Below the pieces are notes generated by a model that made no database searches, was not told where the DNA came from, and was given only the letters and a program-made list of their open reading frames with translations. From assembly GCF_004328625.1 (NCBI RefSeq), contig NZ_CP032229.1, positions 310,001 to 374,000 on the forward strand: DNA of 64,000 bases. Direction: 5' to 3'. The position numbers and the translations under genes are program-made. This DNA comes from Streptomyces seoulensis. GTDB taxonomy: Bacteria; Actinomycetota; Actinomycetes; Streptomycetales; Streptomycetaceae. Position 1 is the first letter of the stretch, and each line of letters opens with the position of its first letter. Shown here in pieces: positions 51,228 to 60,553 of the stretch.

Positions 51228-52336
51228 CAGTAGACCCCCTCGATGACCGTCTCGTTCTCGAAGACGCCGACCGGCGCGATGTCGGCGACGGAGTCCCCGA
51301 TGCCGCCCTCGGGCGGGGAGACGCGGGTGGCGAGGTCGCGTTCGAGGTTGTTGGGCAGCAGGAAGGACTTGCTGACGTGGTGGGCGACCACCCGCCCCCG
51401 CTCCCCGTAGGGGACGGGCAGGCCGGTGTCGGGGTCGACCACGCCGAAGGTGACCCAGGGGTCGAGGGTGTCGAAGACGCAGGGTTCGTCGTCCGGGAGG
51501 CCCGGCCGCTCCCCCGCGAAGCCGAGGATCATCGTGCTGCCGTAGTTGCCGCTGAGGACGGTGTCGGGGAAGACCTCGGTGCGGTACAGGTGGCGGGAGT
51601 CGGCGTCCATCTGGGTGCCGCCCCAGCGGATCGCGCGGACCTTGTCGTTGACGAGGTCGACCAGCTCGTCCCGGCGGGCCAGCCGCTCCAGCAGGGGCGG
51701 GGTGATGGTCATGACCCCGATGTCCTGGGTGCGCAGCACCTCGGCGGCCTGGTCGATGACGTGCTCGGCATAGGCGCCCGCCTCGGGTCCCCGTCCCTGG
51801 GCGATGGCCCGCTTGACCCAGCGGGGGTCGAGGTCGACGCGGAACCCGTACCGGCCGTGGGTGGCGACGGAGCGCTGGAAGTACTCGCCGACGATGTGCG
51901 GGCCGCCGGGCACCAGGCCGAGCCAGTCGGCGCCGCGCGGGAAGCCGTACGCGTCGAGCGCCTCGTTGCTCCAGTGCAGGGTGCGCTCAAGCCAGTCCCG
52001 CAGCAGCACCACGCGCTTGGGGGCGCCGGTGGTGCCCCCGCTCTCGTAGACCCCGATCACGTCGGGGCGGTCGCCGTAGCCGCGCGGGACGAGGTCGGCG
52101 GCGGGCACGTGCCGCAGTTCGGCGGCGACGTTGGGGAAGCGGGCGAGGTCGGCGTGGGTGCGGATGTCACGGCGGGGGTCGAAGTCGAAGGCGGTGGCCC
52201 GCTTGAGCCAGAACGGCGACCCGGTGTCCGGGTCGAAGTGCCAGGCCATGGCGGCCTGTACGAAGGCGTCCGGGTCGGGGCGGGTGCCGTGCGGCGGTTC
52301 GAGGATGCGGTCGGTCTCGGCGATGTCCAGCGTCAT
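51227..52336 (-). CDS. EhpF-like ANL-type activating enzyme (phenazine antibiotic biosynthesis)
   Basis: 369 residues resembling the phenylacetate-CoA ligase/LuxE-like branch of adenylating enzymes. The phosphate loop is YESGGTTGAPKR, followed by GGTQMDADSRHLYRTEVFPD and SGNYGST. It is shorter than canonical ANL enzymes and lacks a clear C-terminal lid, as does LuxE/EhpF. EhpF of Pantoea is a crystallised member thought to adenylate phenazine-1,6-dicarboxylic acid. The coupling to the LuxC-like gene supports the same function. Start ATG 52336. Confidence 0.8.
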   Translation of the reverse strand: MTLDIAETDRILEPPHGTRPDPDAFVQAAMAWHFDPDTGSPFWLKRATAFDFDPRRDIRTHADLARFPNVAAELRHVPAADLVPRGYGDRPDVIGVYESGGTTGAPKRVVLLRDWLERTLHWSNEALDAYGFPRGADWLGLVPGGPHIVGEYFQRSVATHGRYGFRVDLDPRWVKRAIAQGRGPEAGAYAEHVIDQAAEVLRTQDIGVMTITPPLLERLARRDELVDLVNDKVRAIRWGGTQMDADSRHLYRTEVFPDTVLSGNYGSTMILGFAGERPGLPDDEPCVFDTLDPWVTFGVVDPDTGLPVPYGERGRVVAHHVSKSFLLPNNLERDLATRVSPPEGGIGDSVADIAPVGVFENETVIEGVY

Positions 52337-52357
52337 GGCGCGTCCCAGGTGAGGTGG

Positions 52358-52774
52358 TCAGGAGTGGGGTCCGGCGGCCAGGGCCACGGGGTTGCCGTCG
52401 GGGTCGGTGAGGTAGGCGATCCGCTCGCCCCACGGCATCTCCACGGGGTCGCGCAGCAACGGGACGCCGGCTCCGGCGAGTTCCTTCAGCAGGGTGTCCA
52501 GGTCGTCGACGAGGACGAACATCTCGAACCTGACCCCGGTGCCCAGCGGCCGGCCGTACCGGGTGGCCGGCCAGTCGGCGGAGACCACGGCCAGCTCCGC
52601 CGTGCCGCGGGCGAGGGCGATGTACGTGGGCTCGCCCTCGGGCGGGTTCTGCCGCAGCCGGGTGAAGCCGAGCCGTTCGTAGAAGGCGGCGGTCGCCGGG
52701 ACGTGCTCGGCGAAGACCAGGGGGAAGGCGCGTTCCTGCATGGCGGGGCGGCTCCTGTCGTCGGGGGCGGTCAT
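52358..52774 (-). CDS. VOC (glyoxalase/bleomycin-resistance fold) protein, possible phenazine-binding
   Basis: 138 residues, two beta-alpha-beta-beta-beta modules: RAFPLVFAEHVPATAAFYER and FEMFVLVDDLDTLLKELAGA with LTDPDGNPVALA at the end. Metal ligands are not obvious (no N-terminal His/Glu pair). This fits a binding role more than lyase activity. EhpR of Pantoea, a VOC protein, sequesters griseoluteate and gives self-resistance, so this gene may be the cluster resistance gene. Its ATG overlaps the phzG stop (ATGA), so the two are coupled. Confidence 0.75.
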   Translation of the reverse strand: MTAPDDRSRPAMQERAFPLVFAEHVPATAAFYERLGFTRLRQNPPEGEPTYIALARGTAELAVVSADWPATRYGRPLGTGVRFEMFVLVDDLDTLLKELAGAGVPLLRDPVEMPWGERIAYLTDPDGNPVALAAGPHS

Positions 52775-53409
52775 GGCTGGAGCCGGGTGACGTGCCAGTC
52801 GGCGCCGTCGCGTTCGTAGCGCAGCCGGTGGTGCATCCGGTCGGAGCGGGCGGACCAGAACTCCACCTCGTGCGGAACCAGCCGGTAGCCGGTGAACCGG
52901 GCGGGGCGGTCCAGGGCGGCGCCGGTGGCGGCGAGGGACTCGGCGGCGGCGCGCAGCGCGTCGGGGTCGGTGAGGGGTTCGCTCTGCTGGGACGCGGCGG
53001 ACATGGCGTGCAGGGGTACGGGCCGTGCGTGCCAGAGGGCGTCGGCCTCGGCCTCACCGATGGGGACGGCCGGGCCGCCGATGCTGATCTGCTGGGAGGT
53101 CTCCCGCCAGTACAGCAGCCCGGACGCCCAGCCGGTCTCCTCGATGTCCCGGCTCTTGCGGCTGGTGCTGTGCGTGGTGAACAGCAGCCCCTGGTCGTCG
53201 ATGCCGCCGAAGACCACGACCCGGGTGGAGGCGCGGCCGCGCTTGTCGGCGGTGGCCAGGGCGAGCGCCCGGGGCTCGCGCACCCCCTGTTCGACGGCCT
53301 CGGCGAGCCAGTCCCGGACCAGGCCCAGGGGCTCGGCCGGCGGGTCGTCGTACTCCGGGAAGCGGCGGTCGGTGCGGCCGGTGAGGCTTTCGAACTTGCT
53401 GCTGTTCAT
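52771..53409 (-). CDS. phzG: Phenazine biosynthesis flavin oxidase PhzG
   Basis: FMN-dependent pyridoxamine-phosphate-oxidase-like enzyme of 212 residues that oxidises the reduced tricyclic intermediates to phenazine-1-carboxylate or 1,6-dicarboxylate. Family blocks are LALATADKRGRASTRVVVFG, GLLFTTHSTSRKSRDIEET, WASGLLYWRETSQQISIGGP and FWSARSDRMHHRLRYERDG. The SR-K and W-RE segments bind FMN phosphate. The gene follows phzF after 27 bases, as in other phenazine clusters. Confidence 0.93.
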   Translation of the reverse strand: MNSSKFESLTGRTDRRFPEYDDPPAEPLGLVRDWLAEAVEQGVREPRALALATADKRGRASTRVVVFGGIDDQGLLFTTHSTSRKSRDIEETGWASGLLYWRETSQQISIGGPAVPIGEAEADALWHARPVPLHAMSAASQQSEPLTDPDALRAAAESLAATGAALDRPARFTGYRLVPHEVEFWSARSDRMHHRLRYERDGADWHVTRLQP

Positions 53410-53436
53410 GCCGTGCCTTCCTTGAGTCGGTCCGGC

Positions 53437-54270
53437 CTAGACGTAGAGGGTTCCGCGCCCCACCGGGACGCCGTGGCCGCCGACCTGGACGGAGGTGATG
53501 TGCTCCCCGGTGCCCTCGGCGGTGGCGAGCATCAGCGAGGGGCGGCCCATCTCCACACCCTGGAGGATCTCCAGCGGCTGTCCGTAGCGGGCGAGGCCGT
53601 GCCGGGCGAGGTGGATGGCGAGGGGGCCCGCCGCCGATCCGGTCGCCGCGTCCTCGACGACGCCGTAGGCCGGGGAGAACATCCGGGTCCGCCAGTGCGA
53701 GCCCTCCCCGGCGAAGCAGTTGGCCGCCATGTCGGGGAAGCGGGTGAGGGCGCGGTGGTCCGGGGTGAGCGCGGAGAGCGCGGCGACGCTCTCCAGGCCG
53801 ACGAAGACGTGCCGGGGGCCGTTGCGGTAGATCTCCACCGGGGCGACGGTCCTGGTGACGCCGAGTGCCTCCAGCAACTCCCCCGCGTGCTCGTACGGTT
53901 CCCAGACGGGGTGCGGCTGCCGCATGCGGACGGTCACCGCGCCGTCGTCGTCGGCGAGTTCGACGGGGATGGTGCCCATGGCGGTCTCCAGCCTCAGCCG
54001 GTCCCGCTTGAGCACTTCGCCGAGCGCGACCGCGGTGCCGAGCAACGGGTGCCCGGCGAAAGGCAGTTCGTTGACCGGGGTGAAGATGCGGATGCGCGCG
54101 TCGCCGCCGTCGCGGGCGGGGTGGACGAAGGTGGTCTCGGAGAGGTTCATCTCCCGCGCGATCCGCTGCATCGTCTCGGCCGAGAGGTCGCCGGCGTCCA
54201 GGAAGACGGCGACCGGGTTGCCGTACAGCGGTTTGCGGGAGAAGGCGTCCACGAGCAGGTACTCGTGCAT
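53437..54270 (-). CDS. phzF: Phenazine biosynthesis isomerase PhzF
   Basis: 277 residues, the usual PhzF length. It isomerises trans-2,3-dihydro-3-hydroxyanthranilic acid to the ketone that dimerises into the phenazine core. The catalytic acid is Glu45 in MNLSETTFVH, at the same number as in Pseudomonas PhzF. Other hallmarks are the two diaminopimelate-epimerase-like halves, TPVNELPFAGHPLLGTA and DAATGSAAGPLAIHLARHG. Its start overlaps the preceding small gene by one base (ATGA), giving tight coupling. Confidence 0.96.
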   Translation of the reverse strand: MHEYLLVDAFSRKPLYGNPVAVFLDAGDLSAETMQRIAREMNLSETTFVHPARDGGDARIRIFTPVNELPFAGHPLLGTAVALGEVLKRDRLRLETAMGTIPVELADDDGAVTVRMRQPHPVWEPYEHAGELLEALGVTRTVAPVEIYRNGPRHVFVGLESVAALSALTPDHRALTRFPDMAANCFAGEGSHWRTRMFSPAYGVVEDAATGSAAGPLAIHLARHGLARYGQPLEILQGVEMGRPSLMLATAEGTGEHITSVQVGGHGVPVGRGTLYV

Positions 54271-54596
54271 CAGCGGGTCTCCTTGGTGACCTGGGGAACC
54301 GGGAGGGCGGCGGGGTCGGCGAGGGCCTCGACGGCGAAGCCCATGCGGTGGTCCGGGGGGCGGCCGATCAGGTCGGCGGCGCGGTTGGGCGGCAACGGGT
54401 GGCCGGCGGGCCGGTCGGTCTCCCACACCATGACCGCGCCCCAGCGGTTGTGCGCCGGGTCCGCGACCCAGTACTTCACCTTCAGGCCGGGCACCTCGGC
54501 CCAGTCGCCGGTCACCCCCTCCGACAGATGCGCGTTGAGGGTGCGGATGCTCTGCGGCGAGTCGTCCAGGTCCCACCAGGCGATCTCCAGCCTCAT
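54270..54596 (-). CDS. Small dimeric-barrel (YdhR-like) protein in the phz operon
   Basis: 108 residues between phzE and phzF, overlapping both by ATGA. The arrangement LEIAWWDLDDSPQSIRTLNA, VPGLKVKYWVADPAHNRWGA and MVWETD resembles the ferredoxin-like dimeric alpha/beta-barrel of YdhR or antibiotic-monooxygenase proteins. It is not one of the core Phz enzymes. Tight coupling suggests a role in handling an unstable intermediate, perhaps as a cofactorless oxygenase or isomerase; this is inference. Confidence 0.75.
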   Translation of the reverse strand: MRLEIAWWDLDDSPQSIRTLNAHLSEGVTGDWAEVPGLKVKYWVADPAHNRWGAVMVWETDRPAGHPLPPNRAADLIGRPPDHRMGFAVEALADPAALPVPQVTKETR

Positions 54597-56494
54597 CGGG
54601 CGAGCACCCCCCGCAGCGCGTCCCCGAGCAGCCGGGGTCCGTCGACGGTGAGCACGGACTCGGCGTGGAACTGGAAGGAGGCGAAGTGCGGCCCGCGCAG
54701 CGCGTCGACCTCGCCGGTCTCCGGGTCCCGGCTGACCGCGACCTCTCCGGTGCCGGGCACATGGTGGTGGTCGGCGGGGCTGACGGCGGCGAACGTGTTG
54801 TAGTAGCCGACGCGTTCCCGCTGCCCGAACAGGTCGATGGCCCGTTGCAGCCCCTGGTTGGGTTCCGCGCGCCGGATCAGCGGGAGGCCGAGGCGCCGGC
54901 TGAGCACCTGGTGGCTGAGGCAGACCGCGAGGAACGGCAGGCGGTCGCGCAGGAGTTGGGCCACGGCCGCGTCCAGCGCGGCGATCTTCGGGTCGGCGGT
55001 GTCCTGCGGGTCGCCGGGGCCGGGGCCCATCACGACCGCGTCGAACCCGTCGAGGCGGCCCTGGAGCCGGTCGTAGCGCAGCACCTCGGCGGTGGGCCCG
55101 AGTGCTTCGAGCTGCTGGACGATCATCGCGGTGAACGCGTCCTCGGCGTCCACCACCAGGATCTTCTGCCCCTTCAGCTCGGGCACCCGGAGGGCGCCGG
55201 GGGGCGTGGCAGCGAGCCAGAAGTCGGCGATGTCGGCGTTCCGGCCGCGCAGCGCCTCCTGCACCTCGGGCCGGTCCCCGAAGCGCGCCGCCGACACCGG
55301 GGGCACGTCCGGGCCGGCCGCGCCGCCCAGGGCGTGCAGCAGCCCGGCCGCCTTGGCCCGGGTCTCGGCGGCCTCCGCGCGCGGCGAGGAGTGGCGTACG
55401 AGGGTGGCGCCGACGGCCAGCCGCAGCTTGCCGTCGGCGGCGATGTCGGCGGTGCGGATCAGGATGGCGGAGTCCAGCGAGCGCCCGCCGCCGGGTTCGC
55501 GGCTGATCAGCGCGGCGACCCCGCTGTAGTAGCCGCGCCCCTGGGGTTCGTGGCGCTGGATGACACGGGCCGCGCTCTCCACCGGGCTGCCGGTGACGGT
55601 GGGCGCGAACAGCGTCTCGCGGAGGATGTCGCGCAGGTCGCGGCGGGTGCGGCCCTCGATGAAGTACTCGGTGTGGGCGAGCCGGGCCATCTCCTTCAGC
55701 CGGGGTCCGGTGACCCGGACGCCGGGGTCGCAGACTCGGGACATCATCTTCAGTTCCTCGTCCAGCACCATGTACAGCTCGTCGGTCTCCTTGCGGTCCT
55801 GAAGGAACGCGGTGAGTCCGGCCAGGTCGGCGCCGCCGGGCGGGTAGCGGTAGGTGCCGCTGATGGGGTTCATCACGGCGTGGCCGTCCCGTACCGAGAT
55901 GTGCCGTTCCGGGGTGGCGCCGACGAAGGCCCGCCCGCCGACGTGGATGACGAAGGTCCAGTAGGCGCTGTGCTCGACCGCGGTCAGCCGGCGGAAGACG
56001 GCCAGCGCGGTGTGCGGGGTGTAGCCGTCGAGGTCGGCGAGGAGGGTGCGGCGCAGCACGAAGTTGGCGCCCTCGCCGGTGCCGATCTCGTCGGCGACGA
56101 CCTGCCGGACCTTCTCGGCGTACTCGTCGTCGGAGAGGTCGAAGCGGTGGCCGCTCATGCCGACCGGGGTGTCGGGCAGCCGCTCCAGCACCCTGCCGAG
56201 GGGCAGTTGGGCCTGCTCGGTGACGGTGAGCGCGATCAGAGGCGAGCCGTCGTCGGGGGCGGCGAAGTCCCGTTCGGCGAGCTGGCGGTAGGGCACCAGG
56301 ACGAGGACCTCGTGGCCGGAGCCCGGGGTGCTCTCCGGCAGCGGCAGTCCGGCGAGCGTGGCGGGGTGGGTGACGTCGCCCAGCAGGACGTCGACGGTGC
56401 CCGGGGTACCGCTCTCGGGCCGGTGCAGCAGGGCGAAGTCGTGGTCGCCGGGTGCGGCGAGCAGGCGGTCCAGGAGGTCGCTGGGCGGGCTCAC
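54593..56494 (-). CDS. phzE: 2-amino-2-deoxyisochorismate synthase PhzE
   Basis: 633 residues. An anthranilate-synthase-like chorismate domain (about 95-400) is fused to a class I glutamine amidotransferase (about 430-633). It converts chorismate plus glutamine to ADIC, the first committed step. Chorismate-site blocks are [40 protein letters not shown] and [14 protein letters not shown]. The amidotransferase has [10 protein letters not shown], the nucleophile Cys in [15 protein letters not shown] and the dyad His in FQFHAES. GTG 56494 overlaps the phzD stop (GTGA). Confidence 0.96.
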   Translation of the reverse strand: MSPPSDLLDRLLAAPGDHDFALLHRPESGTPGTVDVLLGDVTHPATLAGLPLPESTPGSGHEVLVLVPYRQLAERDFAAPDDGSPLIALTVTEQAQLPLGRVLERLPDTPVGMSGHRFDLSDDEYAEKVRQVVADEIGTGEGANFVLRRTLLADLDGYTPHTALAVFRRLTAVEHSAYWTFVIHVGGRAFVGATPERHISVRDGHAVMNPISGTYRYPPGGADLAGLTAFLQDRKETDELYMVLDEELKMMSRVCDPGVRVTGPRLKEMARLAHTEYFIEGRTRRDLRDILRETLFAPTVTGSPVESAARVIQRHEPQGRGYYSGVAALISREPGGGRSLDSAILIRTADIAADGKLRLAVGATLVRHSSPRAEAAETRAKAAGLLHALGGAAGPDVPPVSAARFGDRPEVQEALRGRNADIADFWLAATPPGALRVPELKGQKILVVDAEDAFTAMIVQQLEALGPTAEVLRYDRLQGRLDGFDAVVMGPGPGDPQDTADPKIAALDAAVAQLLRDRLPFLAVCLSHQVLSRRLGLPLIRRAEPNQGLQRAIDLFGQRERVGYYNTFAAVSPADHHHVPGTGEVAVSRDPETGEVDALRGPHFASFQFHAESVLTVDGPRLLGDALRGVLAR

Positions 56495-57114
56495 CGGAAC
56501 ACCTCCGCGCTGGGCAGGACCACCCCGCAGTGCTCGGCCACGTAGTCCAGGGTGAGGCGGTGCCGCTCGGCGGTGAAGTCGGCGACGGCGTCGGCGGCGA
56601 GGAAGACCTGGATGTCGTTGGTGTACGCCTCGATGGCCGTGGCCAGCACGCCGATCTGGGCGTAGACCCCGCAGATCACGAGCTGGTCGCGGCCGGCGGC
56701 GCGCAGCCGGCGCAGCAGGCCGGAGCGGTGGAAGGCGCTGTAGCGGTACTTGGTGAGCAGCCAGTCGCCGGGGTCGGGGGCGAGTTCGGGGACGACCTCG
56801 CGGTCCTCGGGGGTGGTGCGCATGCCCGGTCCCCAGAAGTCCTTGAGCAGTCCCCGGTCCTCGTCGGTCATGCGGCCCGGCTGCGCGGTGTAGGCGACCG
56901 GAACCGCGAGGCTCGCGGCGCGTTTGCGCAACTGGGCCGCGTTGTCGATGAGTTCGGAGCGCAGCGGGTCGGGGACGGAACGCAGGAAGAAGTGCTGCAT
57001 GTCGTGGATCAGCAGCGTGGCCCGCTGCGGGTCCGGCGTCCAGTGGACCGTGTTCGCCGGGAGGCTGTCCGCCGCCGGCAGGGCGTAGGGCGCGATACGG
57101 GGTATGCCGACCAC
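56491..57114 (-). CDS. phzD: Isochorismatase PhzD
   Basis: 207 residues, the same length as Pseudomonas PhzD, which hydrolyses the vinyl ether of ADIC to trans-2,3-dihydro-3-hydroxyanthranilic acid. The catalytic Asp38 is in [10 protein letters not shown] at exactly the PhzD position. [16 protein letters not shown] carries the conserved Lys. The Cys of cysteine hydrolases is Gly here ([10 protein letters not shown]), as expected for isochorismatases. GTG 57114 has AAGGAG eight bases upstream. Confidence 0.96.
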   Translation of the reverse strand: MVGIPRIAPYALPAADSLPANTVHWTPDPQRATLLIHDMQHFFLRSVPDPLRSELIDNAAQLRKRAASLAVPVAYTAQPGRMTDEDRGLLKDFWGPGMRTTPEDREVVPELAPDPGDWLLTKYRYSAFHRSGLLRRLRAAGRDQLVICGVYAQIGVLATAIEAYTNDIQVFLAADAVADFTAERHRLTLDYVAEHCGVVLPSAEVFR

Positions 57115-57170
57115 CAGTCGGCTCCTTTCGGGGCGGGAGGGATACGGGCCTGCCGGGGCACGGCAAAGGC

Positions 57171-58352
57171 TCAGCGCAGGGTGTGCGCCCAGCCGGTGAC
57201 CATGCGCAGCGCCTGGTCGGGGTTGAGCCGGGGGTCGCAGAACGTGGTGTGCCGGTCTCCCACGCTGCCGAGCTGGGAGACGTCGGCGGCGCACTCGGTG
57301 ACGTCGTCCGGGGTGGTCTCCAGGTGGAGGCCGCCGTTGACGCCGCCGCTCTCGGCCAGGGCGGTGCCGAAGCCCCCGACCTCGGCGAGCATCGCGTCCA
57401 CCAGGCGGGTCTTGTGCCCGGCGGGGCTGGTGATGGTGTTGCCGTGCATGGGGTCGCACAGCCAGATCGCCGGGTGCCCGGCGGCCCGTACGGCCTCCAC
57501 CAGCGGGGGGAGCCTGCTGGCCACGAAGTCGGTGCCCATGCGGGCGACCAGCACGAGCCGGCCGGGTTCGCGGTGCGGGTCGAGCCGGGCGGCCAGGGCG
57601 GTGACGTCGTCGGTGGTGGTGCCGGAGCCGATCTTGCAGGCGACCGGGTTCAGCACCTCGGCGAGCAGCCGCACATGGGCGCCGTCGGGCTGGCGGGTGC
57701 GTTCCCCGATCCACGGCAGATGCGTGGAGCCGAGGTAGGGGCGGGTCCCGTCCTGGCGCAGCATGGGCAGTTCGTAGTCGAGCAGCAGGGCCTCGTGGCT
57801 GGTCCACACCTGTTCGGCGGGCGGCCGGCCGGCGTTGATGTCGGCCAGTTCGCGGACGATCTCCTGGGCGGCCCGGTGGCAGGTGAGGATGCGCTCGGGG
57901 TCGGCGCGGCGGCTGACCGGGTCGGCCTCGGGCGCGTTGACCATGTGGCCGCGGAAGACGGGCAGGGTGGTGCCGCCGACCTGCTCCACGGGCTTGGAGC
58001 GGGGCTTGGCGAACTGTCCGGCGATCCGGCCGACGCGCAGCACGGGCTTGCCGGTGACCGCGCCGGCCGTCTCCGCGAGGTGGTCGAGCAGGTCGGTCTT
58101 GCGGCGTACGTGCCGGGGGGTGGACTCGGCCGGGTCCTCGGCGCAGTCCCCCGCCTGGAGCAGCAGGGCCCGTCCGGCGGCGACGTCGGCGAGCAGCCGG
58201 CGCAGCCCTTCGGCGGCGTCGGCGGTGACCAGGGGTGGACAGGTGCGGAGGGTGGCGCGCACCCGCTCGACCGGGCGGGCGTCGTCCCACTGGGGCTGCT
58301 GCAGGGCGAGTGACGCGTGGAGGTCCTGGAGGGACTGGAGGGAGGGGCGCAC
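57171..58352 (-). CDS. phzC: Class II DAHP synthase PhzC
   Basis: 393 residues, plant-type (class II) 3-deoxy-D-arabino-heptulosonate-7-phosphate synthase. Its place in the cluster boosts flux to chorismate. Family blocks are [55 protein letters not shown] and [16 protein letters not shown]. It lacks the long N-terminal extension used for feedback regulation in housekeeping forms, as in other PhzC proteins, so it is probably less inhibited by aromatic amino acids. GTG 58352 has AGAGGAAG upstream. Confidence 0.95.
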   Translation of the reverse strand: MRPSLQSLQDLHASLALQQPQWDDARPVERVRATLRTCPPLVTADAAEGLRRLLADVAAGRALLLQAGDCAEDPAESTPRHVRRKTDLLDHLAETAGAVTGKPVLRVGRIAGQFAKPRSKPVEQVGGTTLPVFRGHMVNAPEADPVSRRADPERILTCHRAAQEIVRELADINAGRPPAEQVWTSHEALLLDYELPMLRQDGTRPYLGSTHLPWIGERTRQPDGAHVRLLAEVLNPVACKIGSGTTTDDVTALAARLDPHREPGRLVLVARMGTDFVASRLPPLVEAVRAAGHPAIWLCDPMHGNTITSPAGHKTRLVDAMLAEVGGFGTALAESGGVNGGLHLETTPDDVTECAADVSQLGSVGDRHTTFCDPRLNPDQALRMVTGWAHTLR

Positions 58353-58402
58353 GGCTTCCTCTTGCGGGGTCGGGGCGGGGACCGGGAGCCGGCCGGCCGG
58401 CG

Positions 58403-58864
58403 TCAGGTGGGGATTCCGTCGCGGCGGACCGCGGGGACGTCGATACCGAGGGCCCGGAACTGCTGGCAGGGGTTCATGAACTCGCGCTGCTGCTTGATCT
58501 TCCCGTTCTCGAAGGTGAAGGAGTGCAGGAAGTGGTTGCGGTAGAGGCCGGGCTCGTAGCCGGGGAAGAGGATCTGGCCCTCGCCGTCGCACTCCACCCA
58601 GAACCGGTCGGGGTCCTGGGTGTCAAAGATCTCGACGTTGATCCAGGCCCAGTCGGGGAAGCACTTGAGCGACCAGACGGCGTGCTCGCCGAGCCGGTCG
58701 CGGCCGTTGATGACGATGGGCTCGCCGGTCTCGGTGGTCCACAGGCCGCCGGTGCCGTCCTCGGTGAACAGCAGGTGCCGTTCCAGCCGGTCCTGGCCTC
58801 GGGTGTTCATGTACCGCTCGACGATGGCGCGGTTCTGTTCGCGGATCTCGTGCTCGTCGGACAT
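58403..58864 (-). CDS. phzB: Phenazine biosynthesis dimerisation protein PhzB
   Basis: 153 residues, NTF2/ketosteroid-isomerase fold. It catalyses or guides the condensation of two aminoketone molecules made by PhzF. Conserved blocks: [70 protein letters not shown] and QQREFMNP. Only one PhzA/B-type gene is present, as in other Streptomyces clusters, whereas Pseudomonas has two. It precedes phzC by 50 bases. Confidence 0.96.
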   Translation of the reverse strand: MSDEHEIREQNRAIVERYMNTRGQDRLERHLLFTEDGTGGLWTTETGEPIVINGRDRLGEHAVWSLKCFPDWAWINVEIFDTQDPDRFWVECDGEGQILFPGYEPGLYRNHFLHSFTFENGKIKQQREFMNPCQQFRALGIDVPAVRRDGIPT

Positions 58865-58976
58865 GTCTGGTCTCGCTTTCCGTCACTGGGAGGCGAAGGG
58901 CCGCTGCCGCGCCGGAGGGGGCGGCGGGCCTGGAGCACATCGGAACGAAGGGGAGTTCGCGGGGCCGTACGGGCCG

Positions 58977-60173
58977 TCAGACCAGCATGCTGACCGTGCG
59001 CGGGTCCTGGCCGACGAGGGCGCTGCCGTAGACCTGCTCGGGCACGCCCATGCCGAAGCCGGCGTGCCGGCTGCCGGTGTGGACGTCGCGCCACAGCCGC
59101 TGGAGGGGGTTGGACTCGTCCAGGGCGGAGGAGCCGTAGAGGGTGACGATGTCGTCGACGGCCTGACGGCACTGCTGGACGACATGGGTGGCGTCCATGC
59201 GGGCGCGGGCCCGGGTGAGCAGGTCGGGGTTCTCGCCCGCCCGTGCGTGTTCGTCCACGCTGTCGGCGAGGCGGCGGGCGTGCAGCCGGGCGGTGTCCAG
59301 CCGGGTGGCGGCGGCCGCCAGGGCGAGCCGGGCGGTGGGCGACTCGGCCTGGCTGGCGAAGGTGGTCCCGGCGACGCGCCGGGTCCCGGCGTGTTCCAGG
59401 GCGTGGCGCAGGGCGGTGTCGGCGCCGCCGAGCAGCGAGCCGATCAGGCCGACCATGAAGACGCCGGTGAGGCTGTTCCGGTAGCGGCGGCCGTCCGGCA
59501 CCAGGCCGTCGGTCTCGCCGTCGATCAGGGGCTTGTAGGGCAGCAGCCGGTGCGCGGGCACGAACACCTTCTCGGCGACGACCGTGTTGCTGCCGGTGCC
59601 GCGCATCCCGACGAAGTGCCAGGTGTCGCGGACGGTGATGTCGGCGGCCGGCATCAGCGCGAAGTGCGGCTGGAGTCCGGTGCCGGTGTCGGCGAGGAGC
59701 AGTCCGCCGATCCACTCCGCGTGCAACGAGCCGGAGGCGTAGGGCCATTCACCGCTGACCCGGACCCCGCCGTCCGCCGGTTCCACGGTGCGCACGGGGG
59801 CGCCGAGGATGAGGGCGGTACGGGCGTCGGGGTCGTCGTCCCAGACCTCGGCGCGGGTGCGCTCGGGGAAGAGGGAGACGACGAAGTTGCCGACGTTGAG
59901 GACACCGGTGACCCAGGCCGTCGAGACGCAGCCGCGGCCCAGCTCGGTACAGACCTCCAGCAGGGTGCGTACCGAGGTCTCGTGGCCGCCGTTGCTCTCC
60001 GGGACGAGCAGCCGGGTCAGTCCGGCGCCGGTGACGCGGGCCATGACCTCGTCGGGCAGCCGCCGGTCGCGGTCGCTGTCGGCGGCGCGTTTCCAGAGTT
60101 CCTCACGGAGGCCGGCGGCCTGGTTCATCAGCTCCGCGGCGCCCGCGTCGAGGTCATTTCCTGAACCGCGCAA
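58977..60173 (-). CDS. Acyl-CoA-dehydrogenase-like flavin monooxygenase
   Basis: 398 residues of the acyl-CoA dehydrogenase fold. RLPDEVMARVTGAGLTRLLV, CVSTAWVTGVLNVGNFVVSL, TWHFVGMRGTGSNTVVAEKV and LARRLADSVD-like helices match the two-component hydroxylase branch (HsaA, HpaH-like) more than true dehydrogenases. It lacks the catalytic Glu region typical of dehydrogenases. It is the first gene of the leftward phz operon, 112 bases before phzB. It may hydroxylate the phenazine ring. TTG 60173 with AGGAAA upstream is the best start; ATG 60129 is an alternative. A separate flavin reductase would be needed. Confidence 0.78.
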   Translation of the reverse strand: MRGSGNDLDAGAAELMNQAAGLREELWKRAADSDRDRRLPDEVMARVTGAGLTRLLVPESNGGHETSVRTLLEVCTELGRGCVSTAWVTGVLNVGNFVVSLFPERTRAEVWDDDPDARTALILGAPVRTVEPADGGVRVSGEWPYASGSLHAEWIGGLLLADTGTGLQPHFALMPAADITVRDTWHFVGMRGTGSNTVVAEKVFVPAHRLLPYKPLIDGETDGLVPDGRRYRNSLTGVFMVGLIGSLLGGADTALRHALEHAGTRRVAGTTFASQAESPTARLALAAAATRLDTARLHARRLADSVDEHARAGENPDLLTRARARMDATHVVQQCRQAVDDIVTLYGSSALDESNPLQRLWRDVHTGSRHAGFGMGVPEQVYGSALVGQDPRTVSMLV

Positions 60174-60553
60174 TTTCTTTTCCTTCCGGATTTTCGGGAC
60201 GCAGAGAGCCCCGGTGCGGATGGCGCTCCGGACGATTGGCGGTCCGATTCCTCCGGCCGCCACGGCATCGTACGTGGGCCCGTTCGGCACAGCCACCCCC
60301 GTTGAATTCGCCGCGCCGGATACGAAACTTTCCCTTCCGCTTGACGGTCGCTCCCGGGCACCCGCCGGCGGGAAAAGCGGAATACGCTCTTTCCATCCAC
60401 CCGGCCACCAGGGAGCGGGCGTTCAACCGTGGAATCTCCTCGGTTGAACGGGCGCCGGAGCGTGTCGGCGCGCCTTACGCGGGCGTCTCCTGCTGTGGTA
60501 ATCCCTTTGGTTCGACAGGGCCGGACGCCGGATCTATTCCTCAGGAGACTGGC
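60174..60553. promoter_or_regulatory. Divergent promoter region of the phenazine cluster
   Basis: No gene. The key element is a perfect inverted repeat CGTTCAACCG (60420-60429) and CGGTTGAACG (60441-60450), with an 11-base spacer, between the two operons. Centre-to-centre spacing of 21 bases puts the arms two helical turns apart, as for a dimeric regulator. Clear -10/-35 pairs are not visible. No regulator gene for it is in the window. Confidence 0.65.

Noticed and set aside
57669..57684. CACATGGGCG in phzC as another member of the 15-bp family
   Set aside because: It is a single copy with no 15-base neighbour, within a normally conserved protein segment; chance is likely.
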